Positions 9,158-16,988 of a DNA stretch of 64,000 nt are shown piece after piece. How positions within the stretch are numbered: position 1 is the first letter of the stretch; the number at the start of each line of letters is the position of its first letter. The stretch comes from Streptomyces sp. NBC_00078 (GTDB lineage Bacteria > Actinomycetota > Actinomycetes > Streptomycetales > Streptomycetaceae): positions 3,782,001 through 3,846,000 of the forward strand of contig NZ_JAPELX010000001.1 of NCBI RefSeq assembly GCF_026343335.1. The letters run 5' to 3'. The position numbers and the translations under genes are program-made. The notes under the pieces are model-generated. The model did not search any database, was not told where the DNA came from, and worked only from the letters and a program-made list of their open reading frames with translations.

Positions 9158-9973
9158 CTACAGGTCGTACACCGCGGTCACGGGCGCATGGTCCGACCAC
9201 CGCTCGTCATGCGTGGCCGCCCGCTCGACGTAGGCCTTGACGGCCCTGGCTGCGAGACCGGGCGTCGAGACCTGGTAGTCGATCCGCCATCCTGAATCGT
9301 TGTCGAAAGCCCGCCCCCGGTAAGACCACCAGGTGTACGGCCCCTCGACATCGGGATGCAGCGCCCGCACCACATCCACATACCCTGCGCCCTCGTCCCC
9401 GTCCGCCGCGTCGAAGACCCGCCCCAGCCACTCCCGTTCCTCCGGCAGGAAGCCGGAGTTCTTGGTGTTGCCACGCCAGTTCTTGAGGTCGGCCCGCTGG
9501 TGGGCGATGTTCCAGTCGCCGCAGACGACCACCTCGCGCCCGTCGGCGGCGGCCCGCCGTCGCAGCGTCTTCAGATGGGCGAGGAACTCGTCCATGAAGC
9601 GGAGCTTCTCGTCCTGGCGCTCGGTGCCGACCTCGCCGGAGGGGAGGTAGAGGGAGGCGACCGTGACGCCCGGCAGGTCGACCTCGACGTACCGCCCGGC
9701 GGCGTCGAACTCGGCGGACCCGAAGCCGACCTGGATGCGGTCGGGTTCGCGCCGGGTATAGAGGGAGACGCCGGCGCGGCCCTTGGCGGCGGCCGGCGCG
9801 TGCACCACGTGCCAGCCGTCGGGCGTGCGCACATGCTCGGGCAGCTGCCCCGGCTCGGCGCGCACCTCCTGCAGGCAGAGCACATCGGCGGAGGTCCCGG
9901 CGAACCACTCCACGAAGCCCTTCTTCGCGGCGGCGCGCAGTCCATTGACGTTGACGGAGGTCACAGTGAGCAC
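9158..9973 (-). CDS. xthA: Exodeoxyribonuclease III (AP endonuclease family)
   Basis: A 271-aa member of the exonuclease III/endonuclease-exonuclease-phosphatase family. Motifs in order: VNVNGLRAA, LQEVRAE with the metal-binding Glu, CGDWNIAH (Asp and Asn), WRIDYQVS and the terminal SDHAPV (Asp-His). It repairs abasic sites and 3' blocked ends in DNA. Start taken at GTG 9973; a second GTG three codons on is possible. It is convergent with the merR gene, the stops being 13 bp apart. Confidence 0.92.
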   Translation of the reverse strand: MLTVTSVNVNGLRAAAKKGFVEWFAGTSADVLCLQEVRAEPGQLPEHVRTPDGWHVVHAPAAAKGRAGVSLYTRREPDRIQVGFGSAEFDAAGRYVEVDLPGVTVASLYLPSGEVGTERQDEKLRFMDEFLAHLKTLRRRAAADGREVVVCGDWNIAHQRADLKNWRGNTKNSGFLPEEREWLGRVFDAADGDEGAGYVDVVRALHPDVEGPYTWWSYRGRAFDNDSGWRIDYQVSTPGLAARAVKAYVERAATHDERWSDHAPVTAVYDL

Positions 9974-10042
9974 GCGGGCACGATACCGGCACACTGGACG
10001 GAGTCCGGATTCCACAGTATGCATAGGTGTACGATCTCCGAC

Positions 10043-10534
10043 ATGAATATACGCCGCGTCTCTTTCGAGCACCCGGACGCCGTGAAGCTGAACGACCAGG
10101 TCCAGGCCGAGTACCACGTGCGCTACGGCGACGGCGGAGACGCGACCTCCCTGGACCCGGCGGACTTCGAGCCGCCGAACGGCGTGTACTTCATCGTGTA
10201 CGACGAGAACGACAGCCCCGTCGCCACGGGCGGCTGGCGTGCCCAGGACACGAACGACGAGGGCAACCGCGACGGCGATGCCGAGGTCAAGCGGATGTAC
10301 GTGGTGGACGGCGCCCGCGGACGCGGCCTCGCCCGGCGCATCCTGGCCGCTCTGGAGGAGGACGCCTCCAGAGCCGGCCGGCTGCGCATGGTCCTGGAGA
10401 CGGGCACGAAGCAGCCGGAGGCCATTGCCCTCTACACGTCCAGCGGTTACGAGCCGTGCGAGAAGTTCGGTTACTACCGGCACTACGACTCCAGCCGGTG
10501 CTTCGCCAAGCAGCTGGGCGCGATCGGCTCCTGA
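10043..10534 (+). CDS. GNAT family N-acetyltransferase
   Basis: A 163-aa GNAT protein. The acetyl-CoA binding motif A is clear (VKRMYVVDGARGRGLARRIL, with R-x-x-G-x-G/A), followed by the late GYEPCEKFGYY strand-helix typical of the family. ATG at 10043. There is no Shine-Dalgarno sequence, and TACGAT at 10031-10036 lies only 6 nt upstream, so the message may be nearly leaderless. The acceptor substrate is unknown. It ends before a strong terminator. Confidence 0.88.
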   Translation: MNIRRVSFEHPDAVKLNDQVQAEYHVRYGDGGDATSLDPADFEPPNGVYFIVYDENDSPVATGGWRAQDTNDEGNRDGDAEVKRMYVVDGARGRGLARRILAALEEDASRAGRLRMVLETGTKQPEAIALYTSSGYEPCEKFGYYRHYDSSRCFAKQLGAIGS

Positions 10535-10615
10535 GGCCGGCCAGTGGGCCGGTACCGCCGGGGCACGGGGGCCACCCGCTGACGGAACATCAACCGAAAC
10601 CATCGGCCAAAACAA

Positions 10616-10649
10616 AGATCCCGTCCGATCAACCGATCGGACGGGATCT
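10616..10649. terminator. Strong bidirectional terminator
   Basis: Perfect 15-bp stem AGATCCCGTCCGATC / GATCGGACGGGATCT with loop AACC. It sits between the GNAT gene and the oppositely oriented tRNA-Ala gene. Confidence 0.88.
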
Positions 10650-10688
10650 CCTCAACTCCCCCGAGTCTCCTCGGGATAGTTGTTGCGG

Positions 10689-10762
10689 TGGACCTGAGGG
10701 GATTCGAACCCCTGGCCCCCTCGATGCGAACGAGGTGCGCTACCGGACTGCGCCACAGGCCC
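10689..10762 (-). tRNA. tRNA-Ala (anticodon CGC)
   Basis: A 74-nt cloverleaf on the minus strand. The acceptor stem GGGCCTG pairs with CAGGTCC (one G-T), followed by discriminator A. The anticodon stem is CCTCG/CGAGG with loop TTCGCAT, giving anticodon CGC, which reads GCG (Ala). The T arm contains the invariant GGTTCGAATCC. The 3' CCA is not encoded. No integrated element is visible beside it. Confidence 0.97.
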
Positions 10763-10853
10763 TTGCAACGAGAGAAACTCTAGCACCCCGATCCGCGTGC
10801 TTGAAAATCCGTTCCGGCCCGGCTGAGGGCAGCGGCACAGGTGGGGGCGGGGA

Positions 10854-12071
10854 CTACTCGTTGGCGGCCCGCCGCCGGTCGCCTTCCTCGTACTGATCGA
10901 ACAGCGGTGTACGACCGCGCTCCCGTGCCCGCCGCGCGGAAGCCGCACGGCGGGCGTCACAGCGCCCGTCGTCGTCGGCCCTCTCCTCCGCGGGGGCCTC
11001 CGCGCCCGGCTCCGCGACGTCCCGGTGCTCGGCGCCGGGGCCCGTCTGTGCCTCCTGGTCCCGGGCGACGGAACTCGACCGGGCCGAGCTCCACGCGTCA
11101 GGGGCTCCGAGGTCCACCTCCGCGGTGGCCCGCGGCGCGACCGGCGCGGTCACGTACGTCGGCAGCGGCACCGGCACCGGGTCCCAGCTGTCGCCGCGCC
11201 CTGGCCGTCGCTGCCGCTCGCGCTGCTGGTCGACCCACTCGGCGTGGTCGGTCTGCTCGACGAGGGCGCGGCGGTCGGCGGCGAGCGCGGACAGCCCGGG
11301 GTCGGTTTCCTGCTCTGGCCCCTCCTCCGGTTCGTCGGCGTCCACCTCGGCGGCGGCAGCGCGCCGGCGCGGCTGACGCGAGCGCTCCCGGAGCCGCTGT
11401 GCGGCGGCCTCGGCGTGGCGCCGGTCCATCTGGTAGGCGAAACGGCGTCGCTCCTGGGAGCGCAGGTACGCGATGTAGCCGCTGAGCAGCACGGCGGGTA
11501 CGCCGGGCGCCCAGAGGAACGCGAGGCCTCCGACCGCGGCGACGATCGTGCCGAACGTGAACGCGATGAAGAGCATCACGGTGGTACGCCGGCGGCGCGC
11601 GAGCACCTTGGTACGCCGGGCACGCGCCGCGGCCGCTTCCTCCGAGGGCGTGCGCCGAGGGGCGGGTGCCCGCTTGCGTACAGGCGCGGGGGCCGCTGCG
11701 GGCGCCGGTGCTTCCACCTGTTCGCGTGCTGGTTTGGGATGTCCTGGCGCCTGCGCCGGTGCCTCCGCGCGCACCTCGGCGCGTGCCTGCGGGCGGGCCG
11801 GAGGCATGGCGAAGGCCCGGACGTCCACCGAATCGGTGACGGCGTCCGGTCGACGGGCGCTGGGCTCCTCCTCTTCGGTGGAGCGCGCCTGCAGGTCCTT
11901 GGCGTATCGGCGCTCCATACCCGCCCGTCCGGACAGGAGCCGGATGGCGGTGCTGAAGCGTTCCGTCGGACGGGCCTCGTTCAGCTCGTCCTGCCTACGG
12001 AGCCACATCGGCACCAAGTAGGCGGCCCAGGCCCCGACAATGACTGCGTAGATGAGGCCGCTGCTGCTCAC
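10854..12071 (-). CDS. sepX: SepX/GlpR-type divisome membrane protein
   Basis: A 405-aa membrane protein: one N-terminal helix (about 4-24), a conserved stretch DELNEARPTERFSTAIRLLSGR, a long disordered Ala/Pro/Arg-rich cytoplasmic linker (65-160), two further helices (about 164-203), then an Arg/Glu-rich tail. This topology and its place in the galU - moeA-like - rimJ locus match the actinobacterial SepX/GlpR family, known in Streptomyces (SepX) and Corynebacterium (GlpR, receptor of the MoeA-like protein Glp) as a division-septum component. GTG start with AGG upstream. Identification rests on topology, N-terminal sequence and neighbourhood. Confidence 0.82.
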   Translation of the reverse strand: MSSSGLIYAVIVGAWAAYLVPMWLRRQDELNEARPTERFSTAIRLLSGRAGMERRYAKDLQARSTEEEEPSARRPDAVTDSVDVRAFAMPPARPQARAEVRAEAPAQAPGHPKPAREQVEAPAPAAAPAPVRKRAPAPRRTPSEEAAAARARRTKVLARRRRTTVMLFIAFTFGTIVAAVGGLAFLWAPGVPAVLLSGYIAYLRSQERRRFAYQMDRRHAEAAAQRLRERSRQPRRRAAAAEVDADEPEEGPEQETDPGLSALAADRRALVEQTDHAEWVDQQRERQRRPGRGDSWDPVPVPLPTYVTAPVAPRATAEVDLGAPDAWSSARSSSVARDQEAQTGPGAEHRDVAEPGAEAPAEERADDDGRCDARRAASARRARERGRTPLFDQYEEGDRRRAANE

Positions 12072-12141
12072 GCCTCACACGGTAGAGGGGTTTGCGTGAG
12101 GCCATCTGCCAATTGAGCCGGTGTGTCGCACGATCTGGCTG

Positions 12142-12237
12142 ATATTTCGAACTTTTTTTGTGACCGATGCGATCAGCGGCCCACCGAGGGCGTGAATTTA
12201 ATGCCCCGAGGTGGTCGCCGCCCGATCAATTTCGAAC
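12142..12237. promoter_or_regulatory. Repeated ATTTCGAAC motif in the sepX upstream region
   Basis: The 200 bp between sepX (start 12071) and the rimJ-like gene (stop 12272) is AT-rich for this genome and contains two copies of ATTTCGAAC, at 12142-12150 and 12229-12237, the first followed by a T7 run. This is the only non-coding space upstream of sepX, so the sepX promoter is probably here. The binding protein is unknown. Confidence 0.4.
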
Positions 12238-12271
12238 ACTTATTCAATTCTACGAACGCGCCAAGGACGGG

Positions 12272-12874
12272 CTATGCGGGATTCCCCCGCGTGCGTGCCC
12301 GTTGCCAGCGGCTCAGCAGCCCGTCCGGAACCTCTTCCGCGGTCAGTGCGAAGACCAGGTGGTCGCGCCAGGCTCCGTCGATGTGGAGATAACGCGGCCT
12401 GAGGCCCTCGTCACGGAATCCGAGTTTCTCCACGACCCGGCGGCTGGGCCCGTTCTCGGGTCGAATGCAGACCTCGATGCGGTGCAGACCGACGGCCCGG
12501 AAACAGTGGTCCACGACGAGTGCCACGGCCGTCGGCATCACGCCGCGGCCGGCCACCGACTCGTCCACCCAGTAACCGATGTGGCCCGAGCACATCGAAC
12601 CCCAGGTGATTCCGGCGACCGTCAACTGCCCGACCAGCCGCCCCTGGTACTCGATGACGAACGGCAGCATCCGGCCGGAGTTGGCCTCGGCCCGAAGGTG
12701 GCGGACCATCTGCCGGTAGGTCGGCCGGTGCGCGATCGGCCCGCTCGGCGTGGGCGGCGGAATCGTCGCCTCCCAGGGGCGCAGCCAGTCCCGGTTGCGC
12801 CGGTTGACCTCGCGCCAGGCCCGCTGGTCGCGCAGCTTTATCGGCCTGAGGACGACGTCTCCGTCCGTCAGCAC
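12272..12874 (-). CDS. RimJ-like GNAT acetyltransferase
   Basis: About 200 aa, related to RimJ/RimL N-terminal acetyltransferases: GDVVLRPIKLRDQRAWREVN opening, GQLTVAGITWGS strand, IGYWVDESVAGRGVMPTAV as acetyl-CoA site, then HRIEVCIRPENGPSRRVVEKLGF. The annotated GTG at 12874 has no good ribosome-binding site. The frame continues upstream to a CTG at 12898 preceded by GGGGG, so the true start may be longer and overlap moaB. It corresponds by order to Rv0995 of M. tuberculosis, between the glp/moeA gene and sepX/glpR. Confidence 0.85.
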   Translation of the reverse strand: MLTDGDVVLRPIKLRDQRAWREVNRRNRDWLRPWEATIPPPTPSGPIAHRPTYRQMVRHLRAEANSGRMLPFVIEYQGRLVGQLTVAGITWGSMCSGHIGYWVDESVAGRGVMPTAVALVVDHCFRAVGLHRIEVCIRPENGPSRRVVEKLGFRDEGLRPRYLHIDGAWRDHLVFALTAEEVPDGLLSRWQRARTRGNPA

Positions 12875-12894
12875 GACGGGCCAGGATGGGCTGT

Positions 12895-13401
12895 TCAGCT
12901 CGCACCCCCAGTGGTGACGCCGGGTCTGGGGTGGTCGCCGCCGCGGATCTGGTCGACGGCGTGCATCAGCAGGGGTTCCAGGACGGCCAGTCCGTCCTTC
13001 ACCCCGCCGGTGGAACCCGGCAGATTGACGATCAGCGTCCTTCCCGCCACTCCGGCCAGGCCCCGGGAGAGCGCGGCGGTGGGCACCTTCTCCCGTCCGA
13101 ACGCCCTGATGGCCTCCGCGATGCCCGGCACCTCGTAGTCGATCACCGCGCTCGTCGCTTCGGGTGTGCGGTCGGTGGGTGAGATGCCGGTGCCGCCGGT
13201 CGTCACGATCACGTCGTACCCCGCCTCGGCACCCGCACGCAGCGCGGCCTCCACCGGGTCGCCGTCGGGGACGACCCGTGGACCGTCGACGGCGAAGCCG
13301 AGACCTTCGAGGCCGGCGGCGACCCGCGGGCCGCCCTTGTCCTCGTAGACCCCTGAGGCCGCCCTGTTGGAGGCGGTGACCACCAGAGCGCGATACGTCA
13401 T
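12895..13401 (-). CDS. moaB: MoaB/Mog-type molybdopterin protein
   Basis: A 168-aa MoCF-fold protein containing the molybdopterin-binding [16 protein letters not shown] loop and [13 protein letters not shown]. It catalyses or assists adenylylation of molybdopterin during molybdenum cofactor synthesis. Its ATG overlaps the moaC stop as ATGA, so the two are translationally coupled. Together with moaC and glp it makes a three-gene cofactor-type cluster within the division locus. Confidence 0.92.
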   Translation of the reverse strand: MTYRALVVTASNRAASGVYEDKGGPRVAAGLEGLGFAVDGPRVVPDGDPVEAALRAGAEAGYDVIVTTGGTGISPTDRTPEATSAVIDYEVPGIAEAIRAFGREKVPTAALSRGLAGVAGRTLIVNLPGSTGGVKDGLAVLEPLLMHAVDQIRGGDHPRPGVTTGGAS

Positions 13402-13877
13402 GGCCGGCTCCAGTCGCCCGACTTGCCGCCGGTCTTCTCCTCCACCCGCACGTCCGTGATGACCGCTCCCTTGTCGACCGCCTTGACCATGTCGATCACG
13501 GTGAGCGCGGCGACGGAGACCGCGGTGAGGGCCTCCATCTCGACGCCCGTGCGGTCCGTGGTCTTCACCGTGGCGAGGATCTCCACGGCGTCGTCCGCGA
13601 CCGACAGGTCCAGTTTCACACCGGACACCGACAACGGGTGGCAGAGCGGGATGAGGTCCGGGGTGCGCTTGGCGCCCATGATGCCCGCGATGCGTGCGGT
13701 GGCCAGGGCGTCGCCCTTGGGGACCCCCTCGCCGCGCAGCAGTTCGACCACACGGGGTGAGACGAGGACGCGGCCGCTGGCGCGGGCGGTCCGCGCGGTG
13801 ACGTCCTTGCCGGACACGTCGACCATACGGGCGGCGCCCGCGTCGTCGATGTGCGTCAGTCGGTCCTGCGTGTTCAT
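13398..13877 (-). CDS. moaC: Cyclic pyranopterin monophosphate synthase MoaC
   Basis: A 159-aa Moa[27 protein letters not shown] and KAVDKGAVI are the conserved active-site segments. It converts the 3',8-cyclo-GTP product of MoaA into cyclic pyranopterin monophosphate. The ATG at 13877 gives the usual N-terminus ([11 protein letters not shown]); an upstream in-frame GTG at 13940 would add 21 atypical residues. It is coupled to moaB downstream. Confidence 0.93.
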   Translation of the reverse strand: MNTQDRLTHIDDAGAARMVDVSGKDVTARTARASGRVLVSPRVVELLRGEGVPKGDALATARIAGIMGAKRTPDLIPLCHPLSVSGVKLDLSVADDAVEILATVKTTDRTGVEMEALTAVSVAALTVIDMVKAVDKGAVITDVRVEEKTGGKSGDWSRP

Positions 13878-13961
13878 CTGTGAGGCGCTCCCGGTCCCGG
13901 CCCGGCGCGGTGCGGCGCACGGGTCTGCTGTGCGCGACACGGTACCGCCAACCAGGAGCCC

Positions 13962-15284
13962 TCAGCCGAGCAGGACGACCTCGACCTCGGTGCCGGGCTC
14001 GACCGACTCCACGTCCTCGGGGACGACGATCAGCGCGTCGGCGCGCGCGAGGGCCGCGACCAGGTGTGATCCGGCGCCGCCGACCGGAGTCACGGAGCCG
14101 TCGGCGTACGTCCCGCGCAGGAACTGTCTGCGGCCCTTCGGCGAGGTCAGCGCCTTGCCGGTGGTCAGGGTCGCGCGGGTGCGCGGCCGGTGGACGTCGT
14201 CGAGGCCCATGAGGGTGCGGATCGCGGGGCGGACGAACAACTCGAAGGAGACGTACGACGACACCGGGTTGCCGGGGAGCGCCAGCAGCGGGGTGTGCTC
14301 GGGGCCGATGGTGCCGAAGCCCTGGGGCTTGCCGGGCTGCATGGCGAGCTTGCGGAACTCGATGCCGCTGCCCGCCTCGTCCTCGTCACCGACGTGCGAG
14401 AGCGCCTCCTTGACGACGTCGTACGCCCCGACGCTCACCCCGCCGGTCGTGACCATGAGGTCGGCGCGGACGAGCTGGTCCTCGATGGTGGAGCGGAGGG
14501 TCTCGGCCTCGTCCGGGACTGCGCCCACGCGGTAGGCGATGGCCCCGGCGTCGCGGGCGCAGGCGGTGAGGGCGAAGCTGTTGGAGTCGTAGATCTGGCC
14601 GCTGCGCAGTTCCTCGTCGGGCTGGACGAGTTCGCTGCCGGTGGACATGACGACCACGCGTGGGCGCGGGCGCACGCGGACCGTGCCGCGGCCGATCGCG
14701 GCGAGCAGGGCGATCTGGGGCGGTCCGAGGATCGTGCCGGCTTCGAGGGCACGGTCCCCGGACCGCACGTCGCTGCCCTTCGCCCGCACGTGCGCGCGTG
14801 CCTCGGCGGAGCGGTACACGTGTACGTGGCCCTCGGCGCCCTCGGGGGCCAGGGCCCGGGCACGCATGCCGGACACCGGACCCTCGCCGAGGCCCCCGTC
14901 GGTCCACTCGACGGGGACGACGGTCTCGGCGCCGGGCGGGAGCGGGGCGCCGGTCATGATGCGGGCGGCCTGGCCGGGGCCCACCTGCAGCAGGTCGGCC
15001 TGGCCCGCCGCGACGTCCCCGATGACATCCAGGACGGCCGGGAACTCCTCGCTCGCGCCCGCGACATCCGCGACCCGCACCGCGTACCCGTCCATGGAGC
15101 TGTTGTCGAACGGTGGCAGCGAGAGCGGCACCGTGACGTCCTCGACCAGGACACAGCCCTGTGCGTCCATGAGGTTCAACTCGATGGGTTCCAGGGGGCG
15201 GACGGTCGCGAGGATGTCCTCCAGGTGCTCGTCCACCGACCAGAGGTGGTCCTGGCCGGTGGCGCGGGGCGCGGCGCTGCTCAA
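13962..15284 (-). CDS. glp: MoeA-like molybdotransferase / division protein Glp
   Basis: A 440-aa MoeA/gephyrin-fold protein with PPFDNSSMDGYAV, the MoCF motif TTGGVSVGAYD and LALPGNPVSSYVSFELFVRP. The TTG start lies 4 bp after the galU stop, with GAGGAG upstream. In Corynebacterium the MoeA paralogue encoded next to galU and glpR is Glp, which binds the membrane receptor GlpR and FtsZ at the septum; this gene sits in the same position relative to sepX. It could be a genuine MoeA, a Glp, or both. The adjacent moaC and moaB make a retained molybdenum-cofactor role plausible. Confidence 0.82.
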   Translation of the reverse strand: MSSAAPRATGQDHLWSVDEHLEDILATVRPLEPIELNLMDAQGCVLVEDVTVPLSLPPFDNSSMDGYAVRVADVAGASEEFPAVLDVIGDVAAGQADLLQVGPGQAARIMTGAPLPPGAETVVPVEWTDGGLGEGPVSGMRARALAPEGAEGHVHVYRSAEARAHVRAKGSDVRSGDRALEAGTILGPPQIALLAAIGRGTVRVRPRPRVVVMSTGSELVQPDEELRSGQIYDSNSFALTACARDAGAIAYRVGAVPDEAETLRSTIEDQLVRADLMVTTGGVSVGAYDVVKEALSHVGDEDEAGSGIEFRKLAMQPGKPQGFGTIGPEHTPLLALPGNPVSSYVSFELFVRPAIRTLMGLDDVHRPRTRATLTTGKALTSPKGRRQFLRGTYADGSVTPVGGAGSHLVAALARADALIVVPEDVESVEPGTEVEVVLLG

Positions 15285-15288
15285 CGTG

Positions 15289-16191
15289 CTACATCTCCTC
15301 GGCTACGTAACTGCGAAGCCAGGTCCGGAAGTCCGGGCCCAGGTCTTCACGTTCGCACGCGAGCCTGACAATGGCACGCAGATAGTCACCGCGGTCGCCG
15401 GTGTCATAGCGGCGGCCCTTGAAGACGACTCCGTGCACCGGGCCGCCGACCTTCTCGTCCTGCGCGAGCTGCTGGAGGGCGTCGGTGAGCTGGATCTCGC
15501 CGCCGCGGCCGGGCTCGGTCTCGCGCAGGATGCCGAAGACGTGCGGGTCGAGGACGTAGCGGCCGATGATGGCGTAGTTCGAGGGGGCGTCCGCCGCGTC
15601 CGGCTTCTCGACCATGCCGGTCACCTTGACGACGTCGCCGTCCTCGGTGGCCTCGACGGCCGCGCATCCGTAGAGGTGGATCTGCTCCGGCGCGACCTCC
15701 ATGAGCGCGATGACACTGCCGCCGCGCTGCTCCTGGACGTCCACCATGCGCGCGAGCAGCGGGTCGCGCGGGTCGATCAGGTCGTCGCCGAGCAGGACGG
15801 CGAAGGGCTCGTGGCCGACGTGCGGGGCGGCGCACAGCACGGCGTGACCGAGCCCCCGGGGGTCACCCTGTCGCACGTAGTGCATGGTCGCGAGGTCGCT
15901 GGACTCCTGGACCTTGGCGAGCCGGCCCGCGTCGCCCTTCTTCTGGAGGGCGGACTCCAGCTCGTAGTTGCGGTCGAAGTGGTCCTCTAGGGGGCGCTTG
16001 TTGCGGCCCGTGATCATGAGGACGTCGTCGAGGCCCGCGGACACGGCCTCCTCGACCACGTACTGGATCGCCGGCTTGTCGACGACCGGCAGCATCTCCT
16101 TGGGAGTGGCCTTGGTGGCCGGCAGGAACCGGGTGCCGAGGCCTGCTGCGGGGATGACAGCCTTACTGATCCTTGGGTGCGACTGGGTCAT
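15289..16191 (-). CDS. galU: UTP-glucose-1-phosphate uridylyltransferase
   Basis: A 300-aa nucleotidyltransferase with the GalU signature PAAGLGTRFLPATKATPKEMLP, the DKPAIQYVVEEA segment and a nucleotide-binding ITGRNKRPLEDHFD region. It makes UDP-glucose for cell-wall and storage polysaccharides. First gene of the galU-glp-moaC-moaB-rimJ run, divergent from the 5-FCL gene across an 84-bp gap that must hold both promoters. Confidence 0.96.
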   Translation of the reverse strand: MTQSHPRISKAVIPAAGLGTRFLPATKATPKEMLPVVDKPAIQYVVEEAVSAGLDDVLMITGRNKRPLEDHFDRNYELESALQKKGDAGRLAKVQESSDLATMHYVRQGDPRGLGHAVLCAAPHVGHEPFAVLLGDDLIDPRDPLLARMVDVQEQRGGSVIALMEVAPEQIHLYGCAAVEATEDGDVVKVTGMVEKPDAADAPSNYAIIGRYVLDPHVFGILRETEPGRGGEIQLTDALQQLAQDEKVGGPVHGVVFKGRRYDTGDRGDYLRAIVRLACEREDLGPDFRTWLRSYVAEEM

Positions 16192-16275
16192 GCCGCAACC
16201 CTATCCGGTGCGTTTGTTGGGAATCTGTGGCTCCGATTAATTGGCTCTCATATGAGTGCATTGGGAAGGGTACGG

Positions 16276-16905
16276 GTGCGACCTATGAGTCACCTCGGAC
16301 GTGCGGCCGAGCCTGACAAGCGAATGTTGCGGCGAGGGTTCCTCGCGGTGAGAAGCAGGTTGACGGTCGATGACGTGCGGGAGGCCGCGACCGCGCTGGC
16401 CGGGCGCGCGCTCCGGCTGCCCGAGCTGGCGCAGGCCCGCACGGTGGCGGCGTACGTCTCCGTGGGCAGCGAGCCGGGGACGCTCACGCTGCTGGACGCG
16501 CTGCGCGCGCGGGGCGTGCGCGTGCTGCTCCCCGCGCTGCTTCCGGACAACGACCTCGACTGGGGCGCGTACGCCGGAGAGGGCTCCCTCGCGCGGGTCC
16601 AACACGGCGGGAAAATGGCTCTCTTCGAGCCGTCCGGGGAGCGTCTCGGCCCGGACGCCGTGACCGGGGCGGACGTCGTGCTGCTGCCCGGGCTCGCGGT
16701 CGACGCGCGCGGGATGCGGCTGGGGCGCGGCGGAGGGTCGTACGACCGCGTCCTCGCACGTCTGGAGCGCGCGGGCTCGCATCCCGCGCTCGTGGTGCTG
16801 CTGTACGACTCGGAGGTCGTCGAGCACGTACCGGAGGAGGCGCACGACCGGCCGGTGCAGGCGGTGGTGACGCCTTCGGGAATGCGCCGCTTCGGGAGCG
16901 GCTGA
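16276..16905 (+). CDS. 5-formyltetrahydrofolate cyclo-ligase
   Basis: About 209 aa with the family motif GMRLGRGGGSYDRVL for ATP/Mg binding and KRMLRRGFLAVR near the N-terminus. It converts 5-formyl-THF to 5,10-methenyl-THF using ATP. The GTG at 16276 has AAGGG at 16266-16270, while the ATG at 16285 lacks a close ribosome-binding site. It is divergent from galU, as in mycobacteria (Rv0992c/galU). Confidence 0.92.
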   Translation: MRPMSHLGRAAEPDKRMLRRGFLAVRSRLTVDDVREAATALAGRALRLPELAQARTVAAYVSVGSEPGTLTLLDALRARGVRVLLPALLPDNDLDWGAYAGEGSLARVQHGGKMALFEPSGERLGPDAVTGADVVLLPGLAVDARGMRLGRGGGSYDRVLARLERAGSHPALVVLLYDSEVVEHVPEEAHDRPVQAVVTPSGMRRFGSG

Positions 16906-16920
16906 TCCGCCCTGTCATGC

Positions 16921-16956
16921 GAAATGGCCTTCCACGCGCGCGTGGAAGGCCATTTC
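16921..16956. terminator. Perfect palindromic terminator
   Basis: A 36-nt perfect palindrome (arms GAAATGGCCTTCCACGCG and complement, 18 bp) between the convergent 5-FCL and penicillin acylase genes. It should act in both directions. Confidence 0.88.
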
Positions 16957-16988
16957 ACTGCCGTTGCCGGGCCCTTGCGTTCAGCGGC

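Noticed and set aside
10689..10762. tRNA-Ala as integration site of a mobile element
   Set aside because: No integrase gene, no repeated tRNA 3' end nearby; flanks are core genes.
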